A program made the translations under genes and the position numbers. Positions 1-5,111 of a stretch of 5,844 nucleotides of DNA are shown piece after piece. Source of the DNA: Anaerolineales bacterium. Its GTDB lineage: Bacteria; Chloroflexota; Anaerolineae; Anaerolineales; UBA4823. The notes beneath the pieces were generated by a model. That model was not told the DNA's origin and ran no database searches. It saw nothing but the letters and a program-made list of their open reading frames with translations. The stretch is from NCBI GenBank assembly GCA_028687395.1, contig JAQUAE010000137.1:1-5844 (forward strand), written 5' to 3'. How positions within the stretch are numbered: the first letter of the stretch is position 1; each line of letters begins with the position of its first letter.

Positions 1-1504
1 GACCATCCACCAGTGCCGGCGGGTCAACGGCTTCGGCGGAATTCTCCCACCAGGCAGCCAGCAGGTCGCGCACCACCTCCAGGTGCGCCCCCCACTCGTC
101 TTGAGGCAGGCTGGCGGCGTGCGTCGCCAGCACGTCCGCCAGCGAGAGCAGGCACACCTCCACGCCGCTCTCGCCACAGTCGCGGAAGAAACGATAGATC
201 GCCTTGCGTGAAGGTCTCTCGCCCGCCTGGCGCAGCAGAAGTGGGCGCATATGGTGACGCACTATGCGTTGCACGCGCTCGACTTCCGGATTGCTCAGGC
301 GTAGCTGCCGGGCTCGCTCAGCCGCAATCTTTTCCCCCTCCCCCTCATGCCCAATGAAACGTATGCGCCCTCCGGGTTCGCGGCTGGCGGTCGTGGCTTT
401 GCCGACATCGTGCATGAGCGCCGCCAGGAAGAGCAGTTGGCGTAGGGAGCGTTCGTCGCTCAAGGCGCGCCCCAGGTATTCGCCGAGCACTTCGCGGTAG
501 CGACCGAGGCGCAGGGAAAGCAGGCCCAAGGCCAGGTTACTCACCGATCCCTCCTCGAAGCGCGGCGAGAGCGCAGACAGCACCAGTTCAATCTTGCGCA
601 CCACGTCCAGGGTGTGCGTGAAGGCGTCGACGCGGTGCGGCTCAGACTGGGCCACATTTTTGAGCTGCGCCAGCTCGGGGAACACTATTGCTAAACCGCC
701 CAGCATGTCCAGGGCATACAGGACAGTGGCGGGTTGCGGCCCGCCGAGGATGCGGAAGAGCTCGTCGCGCAACCGCTCTGCCGATACGCCCCCCAGCGCA
801 GGCGCGGCCTGGCGCATCCAGCGGCGTGTTTCGGGTTCTACGTGCAGGGCGTAGGCTGCCGCCAGGCGCACGCCGCGCATCACGCGTACAGGGTCCTCAG
901 CCAGGCTGCCCGGCGAGCAAGCGCGCAGAGTCTTGGAGATCAAGTCGGCCGCTCCGCCCAGCAGGTCGAGCAGCGCCAGGGGCTGAGAGAGCTCCACTGC
1001 CATAGCGTCGACGGTGAAATCGCGCCCGCGCAGGTCGGCCTCCAGGTCGGCGCCGCGCAGCGCGGCGAAGTCGAGCAGGAGACGCTTGCCGTGTGGGTCG
1101 GTGAGGATCACCCGCCCGGCCTGGCGCTCCTCGTCCAGAGGGAAATAAGCTCCACTGAGGGCTACAGCCACCCTGCGCGCCGCCCGCAAGGCGCCAGCCG
1201 GGAGGATAAAATCCAGGTCGTGGGTCTCGCGCCCGAGGAGGGCATCGCGCACTGCCCCACCGACCAGGTAAACGGGTTGGTCTGTGGGCAGCGCCGAACG
1301 CACACGCTCGACGATTTCGGGAAATACCAGGGGCGATTGGGTGGGCACGTAAGATATTGCCGGCTTTTCTTTGAAATTCGCCGCCCGCGCGGCGGATAAG
1401 GCCTGCTGCGGAGTGCCTCCCTGCCCCACCAGGCGGTCCCCCACGCGAGCAATCCAGCGCCCGGCGTAGGCTTCGGGCGGTTCCTCGCCAGCCTGCCTGG
1501 CCAT
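1..1504 (-). CDS. cca: CCA-adding tRNA nucleotidyltransferase / poly(A) polymerase family, HD-domain type (3' end cut off by window edge)
   Basis: The reading frame starts at ATG 1504-1502 and stays open for 501 codons to the window edge, so the C-terminus is missing. The family adds or repairs the 3' CCA end of tRNA in the cytoplasm using CTP and ATP. Class II nucleotidyltransferase motifs are visible: LVGGAVRDALLG (80-91), catalytic HDLDF (95-99), LLLDFAALR (142-150), GRDFTVDAMA (160-169) and the nucleotide-selecting EDxxR motif as EDPVR (203-207). An HD domain follows, with LMHDVGK (H365, D366). The last visible residues, VDPPALVDG, match the usual C-terminal region of this family, so little is probably missing. 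Residues about 11-54 are an extra N-terminal segment resembling DUF5678 (YAGRWIARVGDRLVGQG). The start lies 5 bases after the hpt stop with only a weak AAGG directly before it, which suggests translational coupling. Family assignment is firm. CCA-adding, A-adding or poly(A) activity cannot be separated by eye. Confidence 0.95.
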   Translation of the reverse strand, partial: MARQAGEEPPEAYAGRWIARVGDRLVGQGGTPQQALSAARAANFKEKPAISYVPTQSPLVFPEIVERVRSALPTDQPVYLVGGAVRDALLGRETHDLDFILPAGALRAARRVAVALSGAYFPLDEERQAGRVILTDPHGKRLLLDFAALRGADLEADLRGRDFTVDAMAVELSQPLALLDLLGGAADLISKTLRACSPGSLAEDPVRVMRGVRLAAAYALHVEPETRRWMRQAAPALGGVSAERLRDELFRILGGPQPATVLYALDMLGGLAIVFPELAQLKNVAQSEPHRVDAFTHTLDVVRKIELVLSALSPRFEEGSVSNLALGLLSLRLGRYREVLGEYLGRALSDERSLRQLLFLAALMHDVGKATTASREPGGRIRFIGHEGEGEKIAAERARQLRLSNPEVERVQRIVRHHMRPLLLRQAGERPSRKAIYRFFRDCGESGVEVCLLSLADVLATHAASLPQDEWGAHLEVVRDLLAAWWENSAEAVDPPALVDG

Positions 1505-1509
1505 CCTTG

Positions 1510-2067
1510 CTATCCAGGCGGTTGGTAGCGCTGGGGCGCCACAGTGCCGATGAAGGGCAGATTGCGGTAGTATTCGTCCATATCCAGACCGTAACCGAAG
1601 ACGAATTTATCGGGGATGACGAAGCCGCAGTAATGGATGGGCACGTCGATTTCCCTACGCCCGGCTTTGTCCAGCAAGGCGCAGACGCGCAGGCTGCGCG
1701 GCCGGCGGGTCTCCAGAAATTCCAGCACAGAAGCGATGGTGTAGCCGCTGTCGACGATGTCCTCGACCAGGAGGACATCGCGATCGATGATGGAGGTCTG
1801 CAGGTCAAGGGTAATGCGCACGTGCCCGGTGGACTGCCGCGCCCCGGCCCCATAGGAGGAGACAGCCATGAAATCCACGGTGAGCGGCACCGTGATGCAC
1901 CGCATCAGGTCAGCCAGGAAAAGCATCCCGCCGCGCAGGATGCAAATCAGGTGGATGTCCTTCCCACGGTACTCTTGGCTGATCTGCTCGCCCAACTCGG
2001 CGATGCGGCGTTGCAAGGTTTGCTCGTCGATCAACACCTCTTCCAAGAACTCGTGATAATCCTGCAT
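1510..2067 (-). CDS. hpt: Hypoxanthine (guanine) phosphoribosyltransferase
   Basis: A 185-residue protein of normal length for bacterial Hpt. It transfers the phosphoribosyl group of PRPP to hypoxanthine or guanine to give IMP or GMP (purine salvage, cytoplasm). Visible features are the N-terminal LRGGMLFLADL (44-54), the flexible-loop region SSYG (70-73), the PRPP-binding motif VEDIVDSGYT (101-110), LLDKAGRR (131-138) with the base-contacting lysine K134, and the purine-pocket segment IPDKFVFGYGLD (151-162). I chose ATG 2067-2065 because the fold begins there and GAGAGG (2079-2074) sits 6 bases upstream. A longer in-frame extension to 2217 overlaps tdk and has no family similarity. The gene begins 2 bases after the tdk stop and ends 5 bases before cca, so all three genes are probably one transcript. 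Confidence 0.97.
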   Translation of the reverse strand: MQDYHEFLEEVLIDEQTLQRRIAELGEQISQEYRGKDIHLICILRGGMLFLADLMRCITVPLTVDFMAVSSYGAGARQSTGHVRITLDLQTSIIDRDVLLVEDIVDSGYTIASVLEFLETRRPRSLRVCALLDKAGRREIDVPIHYCGFVIPDKFVFGYGLDMDEYYRNLPFIGTVAPQRYQPPG

Positions 2068-2069
2068 GC

Positions 2070-2642
2070 TCAACCTCTCGGCACTTCGTGATGCTGGCGG
2101 CAGCGCGCTTCGTAAAGCTCTGCCGCGCCGACGATCACCACCGGGTCGTCGTAGCGAGCGGGGTGACCGTTGACCAAGCGCTGGGTGCGCGTGGCCGGCT
2201 CGCCGCACACCATGCAAATCGCCTGGAGCTTATCCACCTTCTCCGCCAGGGCCATCAGCACCGGCATCGGTCCGAAGGGCTCGCCGCGAAAATTGGTATC
2301 CAGCCCGGCGATGATGACGCGAACGCCGTCGTCGGCCAGGGACTGGGCGACTGAGACAAGCCCTTCGTCGAAGAATTGGGCTTCGTCGACAGCAATGACG
2401 GTCACGCCTTTCTCCCGCTTCTCCAGTATCTCGGCCGCGGACTGGATGGGAATGGCAGCGAATTCCGTCCCGGCGTGCGAAGTGACTTTCTCGGTCGAAT
2501 AGCGAAAATCAACGGCGGGTTTGAACACCTGCACCTTCTGGCGAGCGATGGCGGCGCGGCGCAAGCGGCGAATCAGCTCGTCCGTTTTCCCACAGAACAT
2601 CGAGCCTGTGATGATCTCGAGCGAACCGGTGTGATGTTTCAT
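2070..2642 (-). CDS. tdk: Thymidine kinase, type II (TK1-like)
   Basis: A 190-residue protein of typical length for bacterial Tdk. It phosphorylates thymidine with ATP in pyrimidine salvage. Visible features are the Walker A loop GSMFCGKT (13-20), the Walker B/catalytic segment VIAVDEAQFF (82-91) with E87 as the expected catalytic base, the GLDTNFRGEPF segment (113-123), and the zinc site formed by CMVC (C143, C146) plus C181 and probably H184 in CRQH. The last zinc pair is Cys-x2-His rather than Cys-x2-Cys, a variant I believe also occurs in proteobacterial enzymes. Start ATG 2642-2640 is preceded by AGGAG (2651-2647) 4 bases upstream. An in-frame ATG at 2687 would add 15 residues without family similarity. 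This is the first gene of the tdk-hpt-cca operon, and its stop lies 2 bases before the hpt start. Confidence 0.97.
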   Translation of the reverse strand: MKHHTGSLEIITGSMFCGKTDELIRRLRRAAIARQKVQVFKPAVDFRYSTEKVTSHAGTEFAAIPIQSAAEILEKREKGVTVIAVDEAQFFDEGLVSVAQSLADDGVRVIIAGLDTNFRGEPFGPMPVLMALAEKVDKLQAICMVCGEPATRTQRLVNGHPARYDDPVVIVGAAELYEARCRQHHEVPRG

Positions 2643-2698
2643 GGCTCTCCTAGTCGGTTGAGAAATTTGCCCCTCGGCGTGCCTCAAACCCGGATTCT

Positions 2699-2704
2699 AT
2701 CATA
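2699..2704 (-). promoter_or_regulatory. Candidate -10 element of the tdk-hpt-cca operon
   Basis: On the minus strand the sequence GGGGTATGATAGAAT lies about 57 bases before the tdk start. TATGAT (2704-2699) is a good match to a housekeeping -10 box; the overlapping TAGAAT (2699-2694) is an alternative. No convincing -35 box is present at 16-18 bases, so the call rests on the -10 and on its position in a divergent intergenic region. Confidence 0.4.
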
Positions 2705-2756
2705 CCCCATCGCGACCAGCGCTGAGCGAGCCAAGTGCGCCTTTGGGTTGCGGGGG

Positions 2757-2762
2757 TATAAT
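2757..2762 (+). promoter_or_regulatory. Candidate -10 element (TATAAT) of the Nudix-oxidoreductase gene
   Basis: A perfect TATAAT preceded by a run of five G lies 46 bases upstream of the proposed GTG start. Transcription would begin near 2769, leaving a leader of about 40 bases. No recognisable -35 box lies 16-18 bases upstream. The box falls inside the longest possible open frame (from TTG 2743), which supports starting translation further downstream. Confidence 0.45.
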
Positions 2763-2798
2763 CGCCTCCTGGGAGCGATCGAGACAAGGGTTTCGAGC

Positions 2799-2802
2799 GA
2801 GG
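2799..2802 (+). promoter_or_regulatory. Ribosome binding site that selects the GTG 2809 start
   Basis: GAGG sits 6 bases before GTG 2809. The alternatives are worse: TTG 2743 lies upstream of the TATAAT box, and ATG 2848 lacks a ribosome binding site and would remove the first strand of the Nudix fold. Confidence 0.5.
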
Positions 2803-2808
2803 CAGAGC

Positions 2809-3702
2809 GTGCGAGCAACTTTTCCAGTCGCGGTACACATTTTTTTGATGCGAGAGGAGCAAGTACTGCTCCTACGCCGCTATCACACCGGCTACGAGGA
2901 CGGCAAGTACAGCGTGGTGGCCGGACACCTGGAGGCGGGCGAAACAGTCACCCAGGCCGCGCAGCGCGAAGCCCTGGAGGAAGTGGGCATTCACATCCAG
3001 CCCCGCGACCTGCGCGTGGTGGGGGTGATGCAGCGCAAATCCAACGACGAGAGGGTGGACTTCTTCTTCGAATGCCGCCAGTGGCAGGGTGAGCTCAGCA
3101 ACCGCGAGCCGGGCAAGTGCGACCAACTGGCCTGGTTTTCGCCTGGCGCGCTGCCCGAAAATGCAATCCCTTACGTGCGCCGCGCCATCGAGAACTACCG
3201 GCGCGGCGTCTTCTTCGAGGAATACGGCTGGGGGATGGCGGGCGCTACCGCAAAACCCACGCTCTATCACCGCATGCGCGGCCTAAACCGGAGGCTGGCG
3301 GCAAATTACGCCCGCCGCGCCGGGATGCGGGGCTTCGTGCTCTTGCTCACCACTACCGGGCGCAAGACCGGAACGCCGCGCACCACCCCGCTGCAATACG
3401 ACGAGATGGATGGAGTCCTTTATGTGGCTTCCGCCCGTGGGCCGCGGGCCGATTGGTACCGCAACCTGCAGGCGGAGCCGCGGGTGCAGGTGCAGGTCGG
3501 AGAGCGGCGCTTCGCTGCCCTGGCCGAACCGATCAACGACCTGGCGCGTGTGGCGGGTTTCCTGGAGCAGCGCCGCCGCAACTCAGCACTGATCCGCCTG
3601 GTTATGTGGTTCGAAGGCTTGCCGCCCTGGGCGTCGCGCCCCAGGCTGGAGGCGTTTGCACGCTCGAAAACCATCGTCGCCCTGCACCCCACCAGCGACT
3701 GA
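2809..3702 (+). CDS. Fusion protein: Nudix hydrolase + deazaflavin (F420)-dependent nitroreductase-family domain
   Basis: A 297-residue protein from GTG 2809. The N-terminal half is a Nudix hydrolase: FPVAVHIFL, then GYEDGKYSVVAGH (28-40), a complete Nudix box G-x5-E-x7-RE-x2-EE-x-G-I (39-61), and the typical domain end GVFFEEYGW (about 133-141). The C-terminal half (about 143-297) resembles the DDN/DUF385 family of deazaflavin-dependent oxidoreductases: LLTTTGRKTG (179-188), TTPLQY (192-197), and WYRNL followed by QAEPRV (216-226). Nudix enzymes hydrolyse nucleoside diphosphates linked to another group. DDN-type proteins bind F420 or similar cofactors, or act on membrane quinones. The substrate of neither half can be read from sequence. 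The halves join without a stop; an internal ATG at 3235 (residue 143) could restart translation. There is no signal peptide. The gene is divergent from tdk and convergent with rpmE. Confidence 0.88.
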   Translation: MRATFPVAVHIFLMREEQVLLLRRYHTGYEDGKYSVVAGHLEAGETVTQAAQREALEEVGIHIQPRDLRVVGVMQRKSNDERVDFFFECRQWQGELSNREPGKCDQLAWFSPGALPENAIPYVRRAIENYRRGVFFEEYGWGMAGATAKPTLYHRMRGLNRRLAANYARRAGMRGFVLLLTTTGRKTGTPRTTPLQYDEMDGVLYVASARGPRADWYRNLQAEPRVQVQVGERRFAALAEPINDLARVAGFLEQRRRNSALIRLVMWFEGLPPWASRPRLEAFARSKTIVALHPTSD

Positions 3703-3754
3703 GGGGGACCTATGGTTGGGAACCGGCCTGTCAAACGGGCAGGTGGCACGAGAT

Positions 3755-3796
3755 AAAAAGAGCTGCCTCCACGCTGGAGACAGCTCGCTTGTTTTT
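3755..3796. terminator. Bidirectional intrinsic terminator between the convergent Nudix fusion gene and the rplU operon
   Basis: GAGCTG (3760-3765) pairs with CAGCTC (3781-3786), and CTCCA (3767-3771) pairs with TGGAG (3775-3779), around a CGC loop and a single C/A mismatch: 11 pairs in all. AAAAA (3755-3759) lies directly left of the stem, so minus-strand RNA ends in a U tract right after the hairpin. On the plus strand the stem is followed by GCTTGTTTTT (3787-3796). The structure sits 57 bases after the Nudix fusion stop and 25 bases after the rpmE stop, so it can serve both. It looks stronger for the minus strand, where the U tract is adjacent. Confidence 0.88.
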
Positions 3797-3811
3797 CAGT
3801 ATCGTCCCGAG

Positions 3812-4288
3812 CTAGACCTGGATCTCGGCTGCAGCTTCAGGCAACTCGTAGCCCAGGGTGCGCAGGCGCTTCTTCAAGTCCGCCAGCGACTTGCGCCCAA
3901 AGCCATCGACGGCCAGCAATGCGCCCTCGCCGCCCTCGGCGAGCTTGTCCAGCGCCTGGCCGACGGTGGTGATCCCAGCCTTCGCCAGGGCTTCTACAGC
4001 CCGGGTGCCGATCTCGATTTCAGCGATGGGTCGTTCCGGGGACACTCGCGCCGACGCCCGCTGCTCGGCCTCACGCAGGAAGTCTTCGCGCGCTTCCAGC
4101 TTGCGGTAGAAGCGGTCTACCTGACCTTCCGTGTCGACGATGCGCTGTTCACCGGTATAGAAGGGGTGGCACTTCGAACACAGGTCGGTGTGGATCACTT
4201 CTTTGGTAGAACCCGTCGTCCAGGTGTTGCCACAGGCGCAGATGACCTTAGCGTTGACGTAGTATTTAGGATGGATATCAGCTTTCAT
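3812..4288 (-). CDS. rpmE: Ribosomal protein L31 (zinc form) with C-terminal RNA polymerase alpha-CTD-like helix-hairpin-helix domain
   Basis: A 158-residue protein, about twice the usual L31 length of roughly 65-90. Residues 1-64 are a complete zinc-type L31: MKADIHPKYY, CxC (C17, C19), CxxC (C37, C40), CHPFYTG (40-46) and a V-x-RFYRK end. L31 sits at the central protuberance of the large subunit and bridges the subunits. A charged, probably helical linker (65-86) follows. Residues 88-150 resemble the alpha-CTD of RNA polymerase: IAEIEIGTRAVEALAKAGI, then TVGQALDKL, then VDGFGRKSLADLKKRL and LGYELP. By eye alignment to E. coli alpha, R265, G296, K298 and S299 are kept (R96, G131, K133, S134), while N268 is replaced by E99. 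ATG 4288 is chosen because it begins the L31 fold and has AAGGA 10 bases upstream. An ATG at 4327 overlaps the rpmA stop by four bases but adds 13 unrelated residues. It is the last gene of rplU-rpmA-rpmE. Confidence 0.95.
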   Translation of the reverse strand: MKADIHPKYYVNAKVICACGNTWTTGSTKEVIHTDLCSKCHPFYTGEQRIVDTEGQVDRFYRKLEAREDFLREAEQRASARVSPERPIAEIEIGTRAVEALAKAGITTVGQALDKLAEGGEGALLAVDGFGRKSLADLKKRLRTLGYELPEAAAEIQV

Positions 4289-4298
4289 TGACAGGTAA

Positions 4299-4303
4299 TC
4301 CTT
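4299..4303 (-). promoter_or_regulatory. Ribosome binding site of rpmE
   Basis: AAGGA on the minus strand lies 10 bases before ATG 4288. It supports the internal start that begins the L31 fold over the ATG at 4327. Confidence 0.5.
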
Positions 4304-4323
4304 AACGGGTCCTTCGACCCACC

Positions 4324-4590
4324 TCATGCTTCGTTTTCAGCAGGGATGACGCTCACCCGCTTGCGATTGTCCCGCACGGTCTCGTAAACCACGACGCCAT
4401 TCGCTGTGGCGAACAGAGTATCATCCTTGCCCACCCCAACATTTCGGCCGGGTTTGATGCGCGTGCCGCGCTGCCGCACCAGGATGTTGCCGGAGAGCAC
4501 GAACTGACCGCCGAAAACCTTTACACCCAGGCGTTGCGCCTGGCTATCGCGACCGTTGCGGCTGGAGCCGCCGCCTTTTTTGTGTGCCAT
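4324..4590 (-). CDS. rpmA: Ribosomal protein L27
   Basis: An 88-residue protein of normal length. L27 is a large-subunit protein whose N-terminal tail reaches towards the peptidyl transferase centre. The N-terminus MAHKKGGGSSRNGRDS is the classic family signature, followed by RLGVKVFGGQ, a GNILVRQRGT segment, and GRNVGVGKDDTLFA. It starts directly at MAHKK with no cleavable N-terminal extension of the kind found in Firmicutes. The ribosome binding site AGGAAGG (4602-4596) overlaps the rplU stop and lies 5 bases before the start. The gap to rplU is 10 bases. Confidence 0.98.
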   Translation of the reverse strand: MAHKKGGGSSRNGRDSQAQRLGVKVFGGQFVLSGNILVRQRGTRIKPGRNVGVGKDDTLFATANGVVVYETVRDNRKRVSVIPAENEA

Positions 4591-4600
4591 GCTTCCCTTC

Positions 4601-4918
4601 CTATTTCATCACGATCGAATCGATCTTCAAGCGGGTGTACTGCTGGCGATGCCCGCTTCTGCGGCGATAGTTTATCTTGGGCTTATATTTGAAGACCTTG
4701 ACCTTGGGTCCCTTCACCTGGGAGACCACCGTCGCCAGCACCTTGGCGCCGTCGATCAACGGCGTCCCGATGGACACTTTCTTGCCATCGGCGACCAGGA
4801 GCACCCGTTCCAGGTCGACCTGTTCGCCCACTTCCGATGAGAAGTGGTCCACCTCAATCAACCCGCCTTCGACGGCTTTGTACTGCTTTCCGCCGTCTTC
4901 GATGATTGCGTACTTCAT
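4601..4918 (-). CDS. rplU: Ribosomal protein L21
   Basis: A 105-residue protein, the standard length for L21, a large-subunit protein that binds 23S rRNA. Family features are the N-terminal MKYAIIEDGGKQYKA, the central segment VLLVADGKKVSIGTPLIDGA, and the basic C-terminal rRNA-binding region with VFKYKPKINYRRRSGHRQ followed by YTRLKI. ATG 4918-4916 has a strong GGAGG (4930-4926) 7 bases upstream. It is the first gene of the rplU-rpmA-rpmE operon, behind a consensus promoter and a leader of about 130 bases. Confidence 0.98.
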   Translation of the reverse strand: MKYAIIEDGGKQYKAVEGGLIEVDHFSSEVGEQVDLERVLLVADGKKVSIGTPLIDGAKVLATVVSQVKGPKVKVFKYKPKINYRRRSGHRQQYTRLKIDSIVMK

Positions 4919-5020
4919 TTCAATTCCTCCAAGCTTCGCTTCTCCGTAGCCTCCGCGCGTTAGAGGTCACGTCGACCTGCGTGCGCCGAGCTGCGGGGAA
5001 GATGGGGATACAATAGCCCA

Positions 5021-5041
5021 CCCCAGCAGTGTCTGCCGGGG
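5021..5041 (-). promoter_or_regulatory. Leader hairpin near the 5' end of the rplU operon transcript
   Basis: On the minus strand CCCCGGCAG (5041-5033), an ACA loop and CTGCTGGGG (5029-5021) form a 9-pair stem with one G-U pair. It begins only about 8 bases after the predicted transcription start. No U tract follows, so it is not a simple terminator. Ribosomal protein operons often have autoregulatory leader structures, but I cannot match this one to a known L21 leader class. Protection of the 5' end is another possible role. Confidence 0.5.
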
Positions 5042-5055
5042 CAGTGCAGCGGGTT

Positions 5056-5085
5056 ATTATACCGAACTCCAAACAAAAGTGTCAA
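5056..5085 (-). promoter_or_regulatory. Consensus housekeeping promoter of the rplU-rpmA-rpmE operon
   Basis: On the minus strand TTGACA (5085-5080) and TATAAT (5061-5056) are both perfect matches to the consensus, separated by 18 bases. Transcription should start near 5049, giving a leader of about 130 bases before the rplU ATG. Such strength fits a ribosomal protein operon. Confidence 0.9.
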
Positions 5086-5111
5086 GCTTTTCGAGGAACA
5101 AACATAGTAAG

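Noticed and set aside
734..1399. A 221-codon plus-strand open frame opposite cca
   Set aside because: It is an antisense shadow of the nucleotidyltransferase domain, with no recognisable domain and no ribosome binding site worth noting.
897..1853. A 318-codon minus-strand open frame overlapping cca and hpt
   Set aside because: It runs in a different frame from both genes, is rich in Arg, Ala, Gly and Pro as out-of-frame GC-rich DNA typically is, and conflicts with two firmly identified genes.
1507..2091. A 194-codon plus-strand open frame covering almost all of hpt
   Set aside because: It is the antisense shadow of hpt. The minus-strand product matches Hpt motif by motif, the plus-strand translation resembles no family, and long antisense frames are common in GC-rich coding DNA.
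2070..2153. Incomplete zinc site in thymidine kinase (Cys-x2-His instead of Cys-x2-Cys) as a sign of a decayed gene
   Set aside because: His is a suitable zinc ligand and I believe similar endings occur in functional enzymes. All other motifs are intact.
4931..4941. GCGAAGC mini-hairpin next to the rplU ribosome binding site as a regulatory switch on its own
   Set aside because: A four-pair stem is short enough to arise by chance, so it is mentioned only as part of the leader finding.
5009..5014. TACAAT after GGGGA on the plus strand as a possible -10 box for the cyclase gene
   Set aside because: It has no -35 partner and would give a leader of about 90 bases through the rplU promoter. TATTAT at 5055-5060 is an equally weak alternative. 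Neither can be supported.
5021..5041. Leader hairpin as an intrinsic terminator or attenuator
   Set aside because: No T tract follows the stem on either strand, so simple intrinsic termination is unlikely; it is kept only as a leader structure.
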